This document shows, one piece after another, positions 8,466-17,938 of a stretch of 61,382 nucleotides of DNA. This stretch comes from an uncultured Prevotellaceae bacterium (GTDB taxonomy: Bacteria; Bacteroidota; Bacteroidia; Bacteroidales; Bacteroidaceae): assembly GCA_900316475.1 (NCBI GenBank), contig ONDA01000014.1, forward strand, positions 1 through 61,382, given 5' to 3'. Below the pieces are notes generated by a model. It did not search any database. It saw only the letters and a program-made list of their open reading frames with translations, and was not told where the DNA came from. A program made the translations under genes and the position numbers. How positions within the stretch are numbered: position 1 is the first letter of the stretch; each line of letters begins with the position of its first letter.

Positions 8466-9287
8466 TCAGCAGGGGCGTTTCTTCGGCAGTTTGAATACGT
8501 CCTGCACCTCTTTCATCTGTGCTTCCGTCATGCCGTCGGGCTCCGAACCCATGCTGCGTGCGCACATGTAGATGTTGGCAGCCTTGCAGAGCACGTCCGT
8601 CTGGTCGAAGGCGTCCATGATGTCCTGACCAACAGCCACCGTTCCGTGCTTCTCCCACATCACCACGTCGTGCGTCTTTATCTGCTCCAGCGTAGCCTCA
8701 GCCAGTGCCACCGACGATGGCAGGGCGTAGGGCACGATGCCAATGCCTAAGGGAGCGAAAGCCAGCGTCTCTGGAATCATCGACCAGAGCACGCGCGTCA
8801 TCTCGTCGCCCTTCAGGAATCGCTGTATGTGGCTCATGGCCACCAGTTCTATGGGGTGTGTGTGCAGCGTAGCCTTGTAGCACGATCCCGTCTCCAGCAG
8901 GTAGTTCTGCAGTGCCAGGTGCGTAGGCAATTCCGACGTGGGCACTACCGGCTCGTCGGCAATGACCTCGTATGACGCGCAGTCGTCGCAGATGCGTATG
9001 ATGCTGCCGTTCTGCATCGGCTCCTTGGCCAGGTCGCGCATGCGCTTGCCCGTACCTTTGCAATAGAAATACTTACCTTTCAGCTGTGGCAGCACCATGC
9101 CAATCTGCTTCACCGGTGCAATAGCCTTCATGGCCTTGCACTCCTCGTCCATATACTCGGTGACGTTGACCGTAATGTTACCGCCATTACGCTCTGCCCA
9201 TCCCTTCTGCCAGAGGTAGCCCGTCACCTCGGCAATCTGATAAACGACCGCTTTCAGTTCGGGGCGGCCTTCCAAGATACTCTTCAT
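8466..9287 (-). CDS. rhaD: L-rhamnulose-1-phosphate aldolase
   Basis: Class II zinc aldolase, 273 aa (family about 274). It splits L-rhamnulose 1-phosphate into dihydroxyacetone phosphate and L-lactaldehyde, the third catabolic step. The N-terminus has RNGGNITVNVT (phosphate-binding glycine loop). The zinc pair is in LHTHPIELVAMSH, and a further histidine lies in WEKHGTVAVG. It is 36 bp downstream of rhaT on the same strand and ends at a strong terminator. The kinase and isomerase supplying its substrate (rhaB, rhaA) lie 14 kb away beyond the CRISPR island. A RhaD active in the cytosol fits this pathway. Confidence 0.96.
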   Translation of the reverse strand: MKSILEGRPELKAVVYQIAEVTGYLWQKGWAERNGGNITVNVTEYMDEECKAMKAIAPVKQIGMVLPQLKGKYFYCKGTGKRMRDLAKEPMQNGSIIRICDDCASYEVIADEPVVPTSELPTHLALQNYLLETGSCYKATLHTHPIELVAMSHIQRFLKGDEMTRVLWSMIPETLAFAPLGIGIVPYALPSSVALAEATLEQIKTHDVVMWEKHGTVAVGQDIMDAFDQTDVLCKAANIYMCARSMGSEPDGMTEAQMKEVQDVFKLPKKRPC

Positions 9288-9323
9288 AGTTTTTCTTATA
9301 TCTGTTAGTTCAATCCTTGACTC

Positions 9324-10358
9324 TTAAATCAGCTGCGGCAGGAAACAGGAGATGACCAGCACCACGATGCCGCAGATGAGCACGGCGATGGTCTTGCTCG
9401 AGCAGCCCTTCCACTCCTTCAGGATGATGCCCCATACGTTGGAGAACACCACGTTCAGTGCCATCAGTATGCAGAACGACAGCGTCATCAGTGTCGGACT
9501 CTCCGTCAGGAATCCCTTGCCCAAGGCCAGTCCGAAGAACTGCGAGTACCACAGTGCGCCGGCCAGCAGGCAGAACAGGAGGTTGTTGCCCCAGACGCTG
9601 CTCTTCTTGTAGTCGCCCCACGTCTTGTTCACCTGGTTCTGGTAGAAGCAGTAGATGGCGTTGGTGATGAAGCCGCCGAAGGTGACGAGCAGCGTGGCGG
9701 GCAGTGTGCGGAACATCGGGTCGGTGAGTTCGCCGAAGTTGATGTCCTTGCCAAACTCCAGGCCCACGTTGAAGCAGCCGCTCATGAAGCCTGCCAGCAG
9801 TGCGATGGCCAGGCCCTTGGGGAAGTTGAAGTCCTTCACGGCCTCACGCTTCTCCTCCTCGCTCAGTGCTGCCGACTTCATGCCGCCGGCTACACCGATG
9901 ATGGCGATGCCCACGAGCGTGACGACCACACCCAGGATGACGGCAAACGTCAGCGAGTCCAGGGCGTTCAGCTCCGGGAAGAAGATGTTCAGCAGCACGG
10001 GACCCATGATGGTGCCCAGTCCGGCGCAGGTGCCTAAGGCAATCGACTGTCCCAGAGCCACACCAAGATAGCGCATCGACAGGCCAAACGTCAGTCCGCC
10101 GACACCCCAGAGCACGCCGAAGAGTATCGTCATCCACACGTTGAACGAGGGCGACTGTGCAAACAGTCCGAAGAGCGACTGCCCCTCGGGAACGGCCAGC
10201 AGAGCGCCGAGGAACGGCAGCAGCAGCCAGGCGAAGACGCCCTGCACGATCCAGTACGATTCCCACGACCAGTCCTTGATTTTGTTGATAGGCACGTAGC
10301 ACGACGACTGGCAGAACGCGCCGACGGCAATGATTAGTAATCCGATGATGATTTCCAT
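9324..10358 (-). CDS. rhaT: L-rhamnose/proton symporter
   Basis: Inner-membrane L-rhamnose:H+ symporter of the RhaT family, 344 aa as expected, with about ten hydrophobic segments. The start MEIIIGLLIIAVGAFCQSSCYVPINK and the block SCWSxxSYW-like (KDWSWESYWIVQG) are typical, as is GLSMRYLGVALGQSIALGTCAG. It is co-transcribed with rhaD and has its own promoter at 10411-10442. In related Bacteroidetes rhaT follows rhaB-rhaA in one operon. Here it is separated from them by the defence island. Confidence 0.96.
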   Translation of the reverse strand: MEIIIGLLIIAVGAFCQSSCYVPINKIKDWSWESYWIVQGVFAWLLLPFLGALLAVPEGQSLFGLFAQSPSFNVWMTILFGVLWGVGGLTFGLSMRYLGVALGQSIALGTCAGLGTIMGPVLLNIFFPELNALDSLTFAVILGVVVTLVGIAIIGVAGGMKSAALSEEEKREAVKDFNFPKGLAIALLAGFMSGCFNVGLEFGKDINFGELTDPMFRTLPATLLVTFGGFITNAIYCFYQNQVNKTWGDYKKSSVWGNNLLFCLLAGALWYSQFFGLALGKGFLTESPTLMTLSFCILMALNVVFSNVWGIILKEWKGCSSKTIAVLICGIVVLVISCFLPQLI

Positions 10359-10410
10359 AAATTGTTACAGTAAATTAGTTCTTTGTTTGTTGCTTTCAAA
10401 ATCAATGGTG

Positions 10411-10442
10411 CAAAATTAAAAATAAAAATGCAGACGGCCAAA
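10411..10442 (-). promoter_or_regulatory. promoter of rhaT-rhaD
   Basis: TAATTTTG (complement of 10411-10418), 20-nt spacer, TTTG (complement of 10439-10442). It gives a leader of about 45 nt, so the detached rhaTD block can be transcribed on its own. Confidence 0.7.
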
Positions 10443-10563
10443 AAATCGCGGAGAAAAATCGCTTTTCCGGCCAATTGTCCTTTTAGAGCCCCGATTCCTG
10501 ACTTTTTGCGGCAATAAGTTCACATTTTCATCCCGACAGGCCGATAATATCGAAAAATTTGTC

Positions 10564-10571
10564 TAAATTTG
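10564..10571 (+). promoter_or_regulatory. -7 promoter element of the DUF389 gene
   Basis: TAAATTTG, 63 bp before the chosen start. No good -33 box at the right spacing was seen. Confidence 0.4.
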
Positions 10572-10634
10572 CCGTCAAGAAACTCGAAGAGGCCGTTGCC
10601 GACGGTATTAACGAGAGAAAGGAAGAACTTGTAT

Positions 10635-12002
10635 ATGACTATTAAGAACTTTATTGAACGCGCAGGCTACTACTTTAACCTGATGCCCGACAAAGAGGAC
10701 GAGCAGACTATCGTAGCTCAGATTACCGAGGGAGTGAGTTTTAGGGGCGCCAACCTCTGGGTGCTTATCTTCGCCATCTTCATCGCTTCGCTGGGACTGA
10801 ACGTCAACTCTACAGCAGTCATCATTGGCGCCATGCTTATCTCGCCACTTATGGGGCCCATCGTGGGCATGGGGCTGGCTGTCGGCACCAATCATTTCGA
10901 CCTGCTGAAACGTGCTGGCAAGAACTTCGGCGTAGCAACGCTCATCAGTGTGCTGACCGCCACGATTTATTTTCTCCTCACACCACTCAGCGAGGCGCGG
11001 TCAGAGCTGCTGGCACGCACCTCGCCCACGCTCTATGATGTGCTCATAGCCTTCTGTGGCGGTGCTGCGGGCATCATCGCCCTGTGCACCCGAGGTAAGG
11101 GCAACGTCATCCCCGGTGTGGCCATCGCCACCGCCCTGATGCCCCCGCTGTGTACCGCTGGCTACGGATTGGCAACCGGCCATTGGCTTTATTTCCTCGG
11201 TGCCTTCTACCTGTTTTTCATCAACACCGTGTTTATTGCCCTTGCCACCTATTGCGGTGTACGTCTGATGAATTTCCAGAAGCATGAGTATCAGCCGACC
11301 GGACGAGCCGTCAGGGGGCGCCGCATACTCATGTCCATCGTTGTCCTTACCATGTTGCCGGCGGCTTACATGACCATCCGAATCGTGCAACGGAGCATTT
11401 TCGATAACAACGTGAGGAGATTCGTCAAGGCCGAACTGACGCAGCGCGGCACTCAGATTATTTCGAGCACGGTCGACAATGACAGTCTGCGTCTGCGTGT
11501 CGTTGCCGTAGGACGGGAGATAAGCAGCTCAACCCAGGCAGAAGCCCGGCGCCGGATGAGGGACTACGGACTGGAGGACTACGCCCTTCGCGTCATCCAG
11601 GGTACGCAAAGCGACAGCTTGCTTGCACTGAGCCATCAGCTAACCTCGCTAACCACCAGCCGGGAAACCGAGCACAGTCAGCTCTTGCAACTCACTGCCG
11701 AGAACACACATCTGAATCAGCAGCTGTATGAGTATAAGCGCTATGAGGTCCTTGCAGCCGAAATCCGCCCGGAGCTGGCCTCGCTCTTCCCGCAGGTCAG
11801 CAAGTTTGCACTGCAGAGAGTCGCCGAGGTGAGCAGGGACTCCGCCGACGCCCGTCATTATGTGACGGCTATCATAGAACCCGACGGCAAGCATCCTCTT
11901 TCCAAAGAAGAAACCCGGAAACTACACGACTGGCTGCTGGCCAGAATAAAGGCAGACAGCCTGATTGTGATTCAGAGACACCGGGAACGTAGTGAAAGGT
12001 GA
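10635..12002 (+). CDS. DUF389 / TIGR00341-family membrane protein
   Basis: Integral membrane protein of unknown function, 455 aa. The N-terminal half holds roughly seven or eight membrane helices, beginning GANLWVLIFAIFIASLGLNV. It carries the DUF389 core NSTAVIIGAMLISPLMGPIVG and VATALMPPLC-type block (VAIATALMPPLCTAGYGLA). The C-terminal half (from about residue 240) is soluble, with a coiled-coil-like stretch around QLTSLTTSRETEHSQLLQLTAE. The ATG at 10635 is preferred over the in-frame upstream codon at 10569 because that lies inside the promoter (TAAATTTG at 10564-10571). The gene is divergent from rhaT and its tail runs toward the distal end of the CRISPR array. No functional link to CRISPR is evident. 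Confidence 0.85.
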   Translation: MTIKNFIERAGYYFNLMPDKEDEQTIVAQITEGVSFRGANLWVLIFAIFIASLGLNVNSTAVIIGAMLISPLMGPIVGMGLAVGTNHFDLLKRAGKNFGVATLISVLTATIYFLLTPLSEARSELLARTSPTLYDVLIAFCGGAAGIIALCTRGKGNVIPGVAIATALMPPLCTAGYGLATGHWLYFLGAFYLFFINTVFIALATYCGVRLMNFQKHEYQPTGRAVRGRRILMSIVVLTMLPAAYMTIRIVQRSIFDNNVRRFVKAELTQRGTQIISSTVDNDSLRLRVVAVGREISSSTQAEARRRMRDYGLEDYALRVIQGTQSDSLLALSHQLTSLTTSRETEHSQLLQLTAENTHLNQQLYEYKRYEVLAAEIRPELASLFPQVSKFALQRVAEVSRDSADARHYVTAIIEPDGKHPLSKEETRKLHDWLLARIKADSLIVIQRHRERSER

Positions 12003-12162
12003 GAAGTGAAAGGTGAGAGGTGAGAAGTGAGAGTGGGATGTTTTCCGCTTTCACTACCCTACGCGCGCGTACGCGAGAAAACTCTTACGGCTCACCCGTG
12101 AGATATCAATGCCATTGAGCCATCCACGGACTTTTTCCCCTGCGCCGAAAAATATGGTATAT
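12003..12162. other. trailer of the CRISPR array with purine-rich repeats
   Basis: No gene. It starts with three to four imperfect copies of a 14-bp purine-rich unit (GTGAAAGGTGAGAA type, about 11993-12038). Then comes a self-complementary CGCGCGCGTACGCG stretch at about 12062-12075. The remainder leads into the leader-distal repeat. Confidence 0.5.
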
Positions 12163-13906
12163 GTTTCAATCCACACCCCCGCGTGGGGGGCGACTAAAAG
12201 ACAGACAATATGGAATTTCTGACTCTTGTTTCAATCCACACCCCCGCGTGGGGGGCGACGTCGTTGACGAAGCCACCCTCCCACGAGAGGATGTTTCAAT
12301 CCACACCCCCGCGTGGGGGGCGACTTGTCACCGTGGCCACATTCTCCAACTTGTAATGTTTCAATCCACACCCCCGCGTGGGGGGCGACGGTTATGGCCA
12401 CCTCGTTTACAATGGGCACCTTGTTTCAATCCACACCCCCGCGTGGGGGGCGACAAACTCGACGCTGCGCATGACAAGTGGACGAAGATGTTTCAATCCA
12501 CACCCCCGCGTGGGGGGCGACGGCGACTCGGCTGAAGAGACACTGGCAGGGCTGCTGTTTCAATCCACACCCCCGCGTGGGGGGCGACCCGTTCTGGAGT
12601 TTGCTGATGACCAGCCCCTGCATGTTTCAATCCACACCCCCGCGTGGGGGGCGACCATTGCCAGCCTCGTGTTTCAAACCGTCTATATGTTTCAATCCAC
12701 ACCCCCGCGTGGGGGGCGACAGTCAGCTTTGCAGATGCTCCAGCGTGTCACCCTGTTTCAATCCACACCCCCGCGTGGGGGGCGACACGAGAAGATGGAA
12801 GAAGCCGACAAGATTCTCCAGTTTCAATCCACACCCCCGCGTGGGGGGCGACTCCCGGTTACGGCTATCGCGGCGGTTTCTAATCAGGTTTCAATCCACA
12901 CCCCCGCGTGGGGGGCGACAAACCGTCAGCAAGGCCATTGCCAAGGCTAAGAAGTTTCAATCCACACCCCCGCGTGGGGGGCGACTGTCCGCCAGATTCA
13001 CACGGCGGCGTGTGTCCTGTTTCAATCCACACCCCCGCGTGGGGGGCGACCGACGTCAGGTTAAAATTGTTGATACCCATATAGTTTCAATCCACACCCC
13101 CGCGTGGGGGGCGACGGCACTCGAAGATAACGCAGACGCAGAGGTATGCGTTTCAATCCACACCCCCGCGTGGGGGGCGACTGACGACCAGTAGTTCCAT
13201 CGTAGATGTCGCTAGGAGTTTCAATCCACACCCCCGCGTGGGGGGCGACCTTGAGGCATTGGTTGCACGATTGGCGAGACAGCTTGTTTCAATCCACACC
13301 CCCGCGTGGGGGGCGACGATGTCGGCTTTCACGAGGATGTCGCTCTCCACGAGTTTCAATCCACACCCCCGCGTGGGGGGCGACAAATGGCTTCGACTAT
13401 AAGGACTACAAGGATATGTTTCAATCCACACCCCCGCGTGGGGGGCGACATCAAGTCGAGTACGCGAAATTGGTTCATCATTGTTTCAATCCACACCCCC
13501 GCGTGGGGGGCGACTGGAGATAGAGCAGGAGTTCAACTCCAAACTGCTGTTTCAATCCACACCCCCGCGTGGGGGGCGACAAGGCGGCACAGAGCGATCT
13601 GGCTGCCGAAGAGTTTCAATCCACACCCCCGCGTGGGGGGCGACACTAATGTGTTGACCAAGTCTGACAACACCAGTGTTTCAATCCACACCCCCGCGTG
13701 GGGGGCGACGCGACGTTGAGACGGTTGAATTTCTGACGAAAGTTTCAATCCACACCCCCGCGTGGGGGGCGACGCTGCTTCCCTCATATCATTGCTGACG
13801 CTGCCGAAGTTTCAATCCACACCCCCGCGTGGGGGGCGACAGTCGCGCAGGATGCGTATCTGGTTGGAGTTGATGTTTCAATCCACACCCCCGCGTGGGG
13901 GGCGAC
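12163..13906 (-). CRISPR. type I-C CRISPR array, 27 repeats and 26 spacers
   Basis: I count 27 copies of a 32-bp repeat (plus strand begins GTTTCAATCCAC, ends GGGGGGCGAC), starting at 12163, 12228, 12293 and so on to 13875. All appear identical. Spacers are 32-36 bp, mostly 33-35. The central CCCCCGCG(T)GGGGG forms the stem, and the reverse complement ends GGATTGAAAC, the 5' handle sequence typical of type I-C. Transcription is therefore on the minus strand, in the same direction as the cas genes. The newest spacer is at the 13841-13874 end, next to the leader. No two spacers look alike. Confidence 0.98.
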
Positions 13907-14063
13907 CTTTCTTTTTTTTATATCTGACCTTCATTGCATTATGGTTACCAATTTGCGAATGTTGGACGATAGGTGAGTGGTATATATCCCAAAAGTAGCG
14001 CAACCTGCTGAATGTCAGAAGGTGCGAACAATAGGAGTCTTGTGCGATGCATGACGTTCGCAG
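13907..14063 (-). promoter_or_regulatory. CRISPR leader with promoter
   Basis: The 157 bp between cas2 and the first repeat form the leader. On the minus strand TACTTTTG (complement of 13990-13997) is a -7 element, starting the pre-crRNA about 75 nt before the first repeat. The 17 bp adjoining the repeat are almost pure A/T with a long A run, a common feature of leader ends. Confidence 0.7.
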
Positions 14064-14354
14064 TTACAGAATAATGGCTTCTTTCACATTATACGAAGTC
14101 TCTTTGCCAATAGTGACTACACGCCTATTATCGTTTTTGTTGAGGTGGTAGAATCGGATGCTGTCAAGACTTTTGTCCATTACTGTCGATAACGCATCTT
14201 TCAGCTTTACGTACTGCGCCTCGGTCACTTCGCACTCGAATACAGAGTTCTGTACCCGTTGCCCGTAGTCTTTGCAGATACGCGCCACTTGCCGCAGCCG
14301 CTTCTGTCCCATCTCACTGACAGTGTCCACGTCGTATGTTATCAGTATATACAT
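14064..14354 (-). CDS. cas2: CRISPR-associated endonuclease Cas2
   Basis: Small adaptation nuclease/scaffold, 96 aa, that pairs with Cas1 dimers during spacer integration. The ferredoxin-like fold starts MYILITYDVDT with the conserved aspartate after the first strand. It continues with RVQNSVFECEVT, the second-strand motif typical of subtype I-C Cas2. It lies 5 bp after cas1 and is the last gene before the leader. Confidence 0.97.
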   Translation of the reverse strand: MYILITYDVDTVSEMGQKRLRQVARICKDYGQRVQNSVFECEVTEAQYVKLKDALSTVMDKSLDSIRFYHLNKNDNRRVVTIGKETSYNVKEAIIL

Positions 14355-14359
14355 CTTTT

Positions 14360-15382
14360 TTATTTAATTAGGAATACAGGATAGTCGTCAATGTCGTTTC
14401 TCATGTAGCGGGCCAGCAGCATAGCCTGAGCGTAAGGAATGAGGCCGACGGGAATCTTCTCGTTGAGGAACGGATGCACGACGGTATCCTTCTTGCGGTT
14501 CTGCCATGCAGTGAGGAAGGTGCGTCGCCCACTGTCAGTGAGTATCACTCCCTTCTCCCCTTGGAAGATGAAGTCCTTGGGGGTGATTTGCCGACGATTG
14601 ATGAGCGAGAGCACGAAGCGGTCGCCTAAGTAGGCTCGCAATTCCTCTACCATGTCGAGAGCCAGCGAAGCCCTGCCTGGCCGCAGGGTATGGAGAAACC
14701 CCACATAGGGATCGAGTCCCACCGTCTCTAATGCTGACGTAATGTCATTAGTGGCAAGCGTATAGGCCAGCGACAGCATGGCGTTCACTGCATCCTTTGG
14801 CGGGCGGCGGTTTCGGCCTGAGAAGGGGAACGCCTCACGTTGCTGGGTCATCAGGTGGGGCATCACCTCGAAGTAGCGATTGGCGGCCATGCCCTCCACG
14901 CCTATCAGCTGTGTCTTGTCCGCAGCGCGGAACACGTCACGCTTGAACGACTCCAGCACCGTAGCAGCATCCTCCACTTCCTCATTGTCGCCATAGTCGC
15001 GGATATAGCGGCGCAGGATGTTGCGGTAGTTCTGAATCTTGCCGCCTATCATCACCTGCGCCACGTGCAACGTCCACTGTTCGTCATCGGCCAGCTGGTA
15101 TTGCGTCTTGCGCAGCAGCACATTGCCCCGCGTCTGCCCCTGGATGCGGCTGACGAAACGGCCGTTGGGCGAGAGGAACGTCAGCGACACGCCCGAGTCG
15201 GTGCAGAGTTTCATCAGCCCTGGACTGGCCCCCATATAGCCGAAGGTGACGATGCCCTCGATGTTGATGACGGGGATACGGAACACCTCCTGCTGCTTGA
15301 CGGACACCACTACGTTCATGCCGTCCTTGCTCAGGTACGATTCAGGGGTGGTGATATAAAGCGTATTAAGTAGTTTCCTCAT
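14360..15382 (-). CDS. cas1: CRISPR-associated integrase Cas1 (type I-C)
   Basis: Metal-dependent integrase that inserts protospacers at the leader end, 340 aa (subtype I-C Cas1 is about 340). The start MRKLLNTLYITTPESYLSKDG at 15382 is chosen. A longer in-frame reading to 15772 only translates cas4 in another frame. Catalytic positions are visible as the glutamate in VEGMAANRYFEVM, the histidine in GFLHTLRPGRASLALD and the acidic DMVEELR that follows. The gene overlaps the end of cas4 by 17 bp, implying coupled translation. Confidence 0.97.
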   Translation of the reverse strand: MRKLLNTLYITTPESYLSKDGMNVVVSVKQQEVFRIPVINIEGIVTFGYMGASPGLMKLCTDSGVSLTFLSPNGRFVSRIQGQTRGNVLLRKTQYQLADDEQWTLHVAQVMIGGKIQNYRNILRRYIRDYGDNEEVEDAATVLESFKRDVFRAADKTQLIGVEGMAANRYFEVMPHLMTQQREAFPFSGRNRRPPKDAVNAMLSLAYTLATNDITSALETVGLDPYVGFLHTLRPGRASLALDMVEELRAYLGDRFVLSLINRRQITPKDFIFQGEKGVILTDSGRRTFLTAWQNRKKDTVVHPFLNEKIPVGLIPYAQAMLLARYMRNDIDDYPVFLIK

Positions 15383-16040
15383 ACAGATTGTGTTTAAGAT
15401 AGGTTGAGGCTGTTGGCTGGTTGGCCGTCTCAGGCATACACAAGTCCTTGAGCGAGCAACGGCCGCAATGCCTACCGTATGCGATAGCTGGCAGCTGTCC
15501 GCTCTTGAATATGCTGTGCATATCCCTGGTACACTGTCTGACAATATCGCGCAGGTAGGGCGTGATTTCCACCTCCACACGGTGCCGTATCTCGTGATAG
15601 AAGAATGCGCCCCAACTGATGCTGATGCTGTACTGCTCTTCCAGACACATAGCTTGCGCTGCCAGCTGCACCTCGTCCACCTCGTTCTTTTTTGGGCGTC
15701 CGTGCTTATACTCAACGGGGTAGGGCATCCACCAGCCTGGGTATTTCGGGTGCCTGATGCTGTTGGTCTCATCCTCTGTTGGGTGTAGCTCTATGACATC
15801 CGAGAGACCGTAAAGTCCGAGCTCATGTGAAGCAATGCTTACAGAGCGCAGACAGATGTAGTCGCCGCACTTCTGCCGGTAGGCGGCATCATCCACATGC
15901 TTGTGTAGCACCTCGCCCTCCATTGTCAGGCGGTTGTCGGCCCATTGCTGCTCTAAGTGAATCAACGCCCATTGCCGGGGACAGAACCTGTAGTGCTGAA
16001 TCCCCGACAACATTAGCATCTGATCGTCATCGTAATACAT
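15366..16040 (-). CDS. cas4: CRISPR-associated Cas4 nuclease
   Basis: RecB-like iron-sulfur nuclease that trims and orients prespacers so that they carry the PAM, 224 aa. The Fe-S cysteines are in HYRFCPRQW near the N-terminus and in the C-terminal CGRCSLKDLC. RecB motifs are GLSDVIEL and PVEYKHGRPKK (catalytic Asp, Glu, Lys), followed by the QLAAQAMCLEE helix. It is a separate gene, not fused to cas1. Only 3 bp separate it from the RhuM gene upstream. Confidence 0.97.
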   Translation of the reverse strand: MYYDDDQMLMLSGIQHYRFCPRQWALIHLEQQWADNRLTMEGEVLHKHVDDAAYRQKCGDYICLRSVSIASHELGLYGLSDVIELHPTEDETNSIRHPKYPGWWMPYPVEYKHGRPKKNEVDEVQLAAQAMCLEEQYSISISWGAFFYHEIRHRVEVEITPYLRDIVRQCTRDMHSIFKSGQLPAIAYGRHCGRCSLKDLCMPETANQPTASTYLKHNLYEETT

Positions 16041-16043
16041 ACG

Positions 16044-17066
16044 CTATTCCGTTGAATCTTCCAATGGCAATGCACCCAGGAACTTGTCGAAGTCGCTCTG
16101 AAACAGTCGGTCTTGCACGATGCGGTACTTCTCAAACTCCGTCTCGGCATGGAGGACGGCCTCTTCGTGGCTCACGCTCCCGGCATTGTCAAGCAGCGGG
16201 CGTTCGTCGCTGCTCAGATAAGCATCAATACGCTTGGCCCAGTCCTCCATCGTCATGGGGATATGCCGCTTGGCACGACTTTCAGCAAACTCTAATACCG
16301 CCGTCACGATGCGTCCCATATCCTCCAACTCCATCTGCTTTAGATAGTTCTTGGCTATTGAGACGTCGGTCTTCACAATCTTGCCGTCAGGAGCGTTCTC
16401 CCATGTGGTCAGGCCCATGTGCTCCTTGTCAGCATCGGCCCGTTCCACGATGAGTTCCGCCGCTGTGCGACCGTGAACGGCATAGTGCATCTTGTTTTGT
16501 ATGCGTTTGAAGAACAGCCTCGTCGTCGGCGCATCCTTGTTGTAGTCCATGCTCGTAGCGTAGATGTCCGTCAGCTTCTGATAGAACCGCCGTTCAGAGA
16601 GACGTATTTCCCGAATCTCGGCCAGCAAGTGCTCAAAGTAGTCCTCGCCTAAGAACGTCCCGTTCTCCATCCGCTTACGGTCGAGCACGTAACCACGGAT
16701 GGCATACTGACGCAACACACTCGTTGCCCACTGCCTGAACTGGGTGGCACGGATGCTGTTCACGCGGTAGCCTACGGCGATGATGGCATCGAGGCTGTAG
16801 AATTGCGTCAAGTAATTTTTCCCATCAGAAGCAGTTGCCGAGATTTTCTCGGTAACTGACTCTTTAACCAGTTCACCTGATGCGAAGATGTTCTTCAGAT
16901 GCAGCCCTACATTATCCGTCGAGCAGTCGAACAACGTAGCCATTGCTTTCTGCGTAGCCCAGATGTTTTCATCCTTGTAGTACACTTCGATGCCCTGTTC
17001 CTTCCCTTCCGCTTGGAAAATTAGGAACTCCGCCGTACTGTTTCTTATCTCATGCTTCTTTGCCAT
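16044..17066 (-). CDS. RhuM-family protein embedded in the cas operon
   Basis: A 340-aa protein of the RhuM ('virulence protein RhuM', PF13310-type) family. Blocks typical of the family are IWATQKAMATLFDCSTDNV, SGELVKESVTEK, YSLDAIIAVGYRVNS and ATQFRQWATSVLRQYAIRGY. The N-terminal half looks like a winged/KilA-N-like DNA-binding module. The C-terminal half (about 180-340) is helical and includes RTAAELIVERADADKEHMGL. No catalytic motif can be named. Relatives often lie in type I restriction loci and on mobile elements, but the biochemical role is unknown. Gaps are 6 bp to cas7 upstream and 3 bp to cas4 downstream, so it is almost certainly co-transcribed with the effector and adaptation genes. 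It is not a standard type I-C component. Confidence 0.9.
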   Translation of the reverse strand: MAKKHEIRNSTAEFLIFQAEGKEQGIEVYYKDENIWATQKAMATLFDCSTDNVGLHLKNIFASGELVKESVTEKISATASDGKNYLTQFYSLDAIIAVGYRVNSIRATQFRQWATSVLRQYAIRGYVLDRKRMENGTFLGEDYFEHLLAEIREIRLSERRFYQKLTDIYATSMDYNKDAPTTRLFFKRIQNKMHYAVHGRTAAELIVERADADKEHMGLTTWENAPDGKIVKTDVSIAKNYLKQMELEDMGRIVTAVLEFAESRAKRHIPMTMEDWAKRIDAYLSSDERPLLDNAGSVSHEEAVLHAETEFEKYRIVQDRLFQSDFDKFLGALPLEDSTE

Positions 17067-17072
17067 AGGCAG

Positions 17073-17924
17073 TTAGATCAGTTCCTCGACGGTCACGCCA
17101 GCAGGAAGGTTCTCTTTGTCAATGCTCACTTCGTAGTCTGCAAACTGACGAGGTGCGCCATCACTCACTTTCTCAATCTTCACTCTTTCAAAGAGCTTGT
17201 TGGCAGGCGCGTTACCCAGCACAGAGTCATGCTTGAACACAATCAGCTTCTGGGCACTCATCAGTCCGCGAGCCGCCGAACGGTCAACATCGAACATATT
17301 CTTCAGTGCCTCCCAGAACAGTGTCAGGTCATCCTCGGAGAATCCCGTCTGCTTGGCAAGATTGGCAGAGATAAAGCCGTGGCAGACATAGAGGCCGTAG
17401 GGAACGGTGGCCTTGCGGCCCATTGTGCGGTTGTCGCCACCCTGTTTTTCTGCTTCCTTCTCAGTGGCAACGGCCATGCGGGTAATAGAATGTTCTGCAG
17501 CAGCGATGGGGTCAACAGAACGGGCGAACGTAAATTGAATCGGTCCTCGGACCTGCCCGGCGTTCTTGCCCGTCGACATCACAGCCCCGAAAGTACGGAT
17601 GTCGAAATACGCCTTGCACATGAAATCTCGGGCAGCCGACGTCTTGTCTTTTGCTGCCTTTACCGTCTCGTCGTCATGGGCAGCATCAATCATCGTGTTA
17701 AGCACAGCTTTCTCTCTGATGAAGATGTCATAGCCGGGAATATGCTCCTTAGCCACCTGCACATAGTTTCGCACTTTACGTTTCAGACATACGTCGGTCA
17801 CCAGTCCCATACCTGTTTCGGCATCCACGCGAGGCAGGTTGCCTGCGTCGGGGTCGCCATTGGGGTTACCATCCTGTACATCAAAGATGTAGACGAAATC
17901 GAATCTGTTTTTCAGCTCACTCAT
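17073..17924 (-). CDS. cas7: Cascade backbone protein Cas7 (Csd2, type I-C)
   Basis: RNA-binding backbone subunit that polymerises along the crRNA in Cascade, 283 aa. The N-terminus [26 protein letters not shown] is the hallmark of the Csd2 family. Further conserved pieces are [28 protein letters not shown] and [29 protein letters not shown]. The gene follows cas8c by 14 bp and precedes the RhuM gene by 6 bp. Length and content are normal for I-C. Confidence 0.97.
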   Translation of the reverse strand: MSELKNRFDFVYIFDVQDGNPNGDPDAGNLPRVDAETGMGLVTDVCLKRKVRNYVQVAKEHIPGYDIFIREKAVLNTMIDAAHDDETVKAAKDKTSAARDFMCKAYFDIRTFGAVMSTGKNAGQVRGPIQFTFARSVDPIAAAEHSITRMAVATEKEAEKQGGDNRTMGRKATVPYGLYVCHGFISANLAKQTGFSEDDLTLFWEALKNMFDVDRSAARGLMSAQKLIVFKHDSVLGNAPANKLFERVKIEKVSDGAPRQFADYEVSIDKENLPAGVTVEELI

Positions 17925-17938
17925 AGTCGTATTCGTTT

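Noticed and set aside
12161-13998. Open frames on both strands across the CRISPR array with repeated STPPRGGR / HPRVGGD / HTPAWGAT peptides
   Set aside because: They are translations of the 32-bp repeats and their spacers. No start signals or homology.
15383-15772. N-terminal extension of Cas1 to 470 aa, which would suggest a Cas4-Cas1 fusion
   Set aside because: The extra codons read the cas4 gene in the wrong frame and have no homology. Cas4 itself is intact in its own frame, so the genes are separate and overlap by 17 bp.
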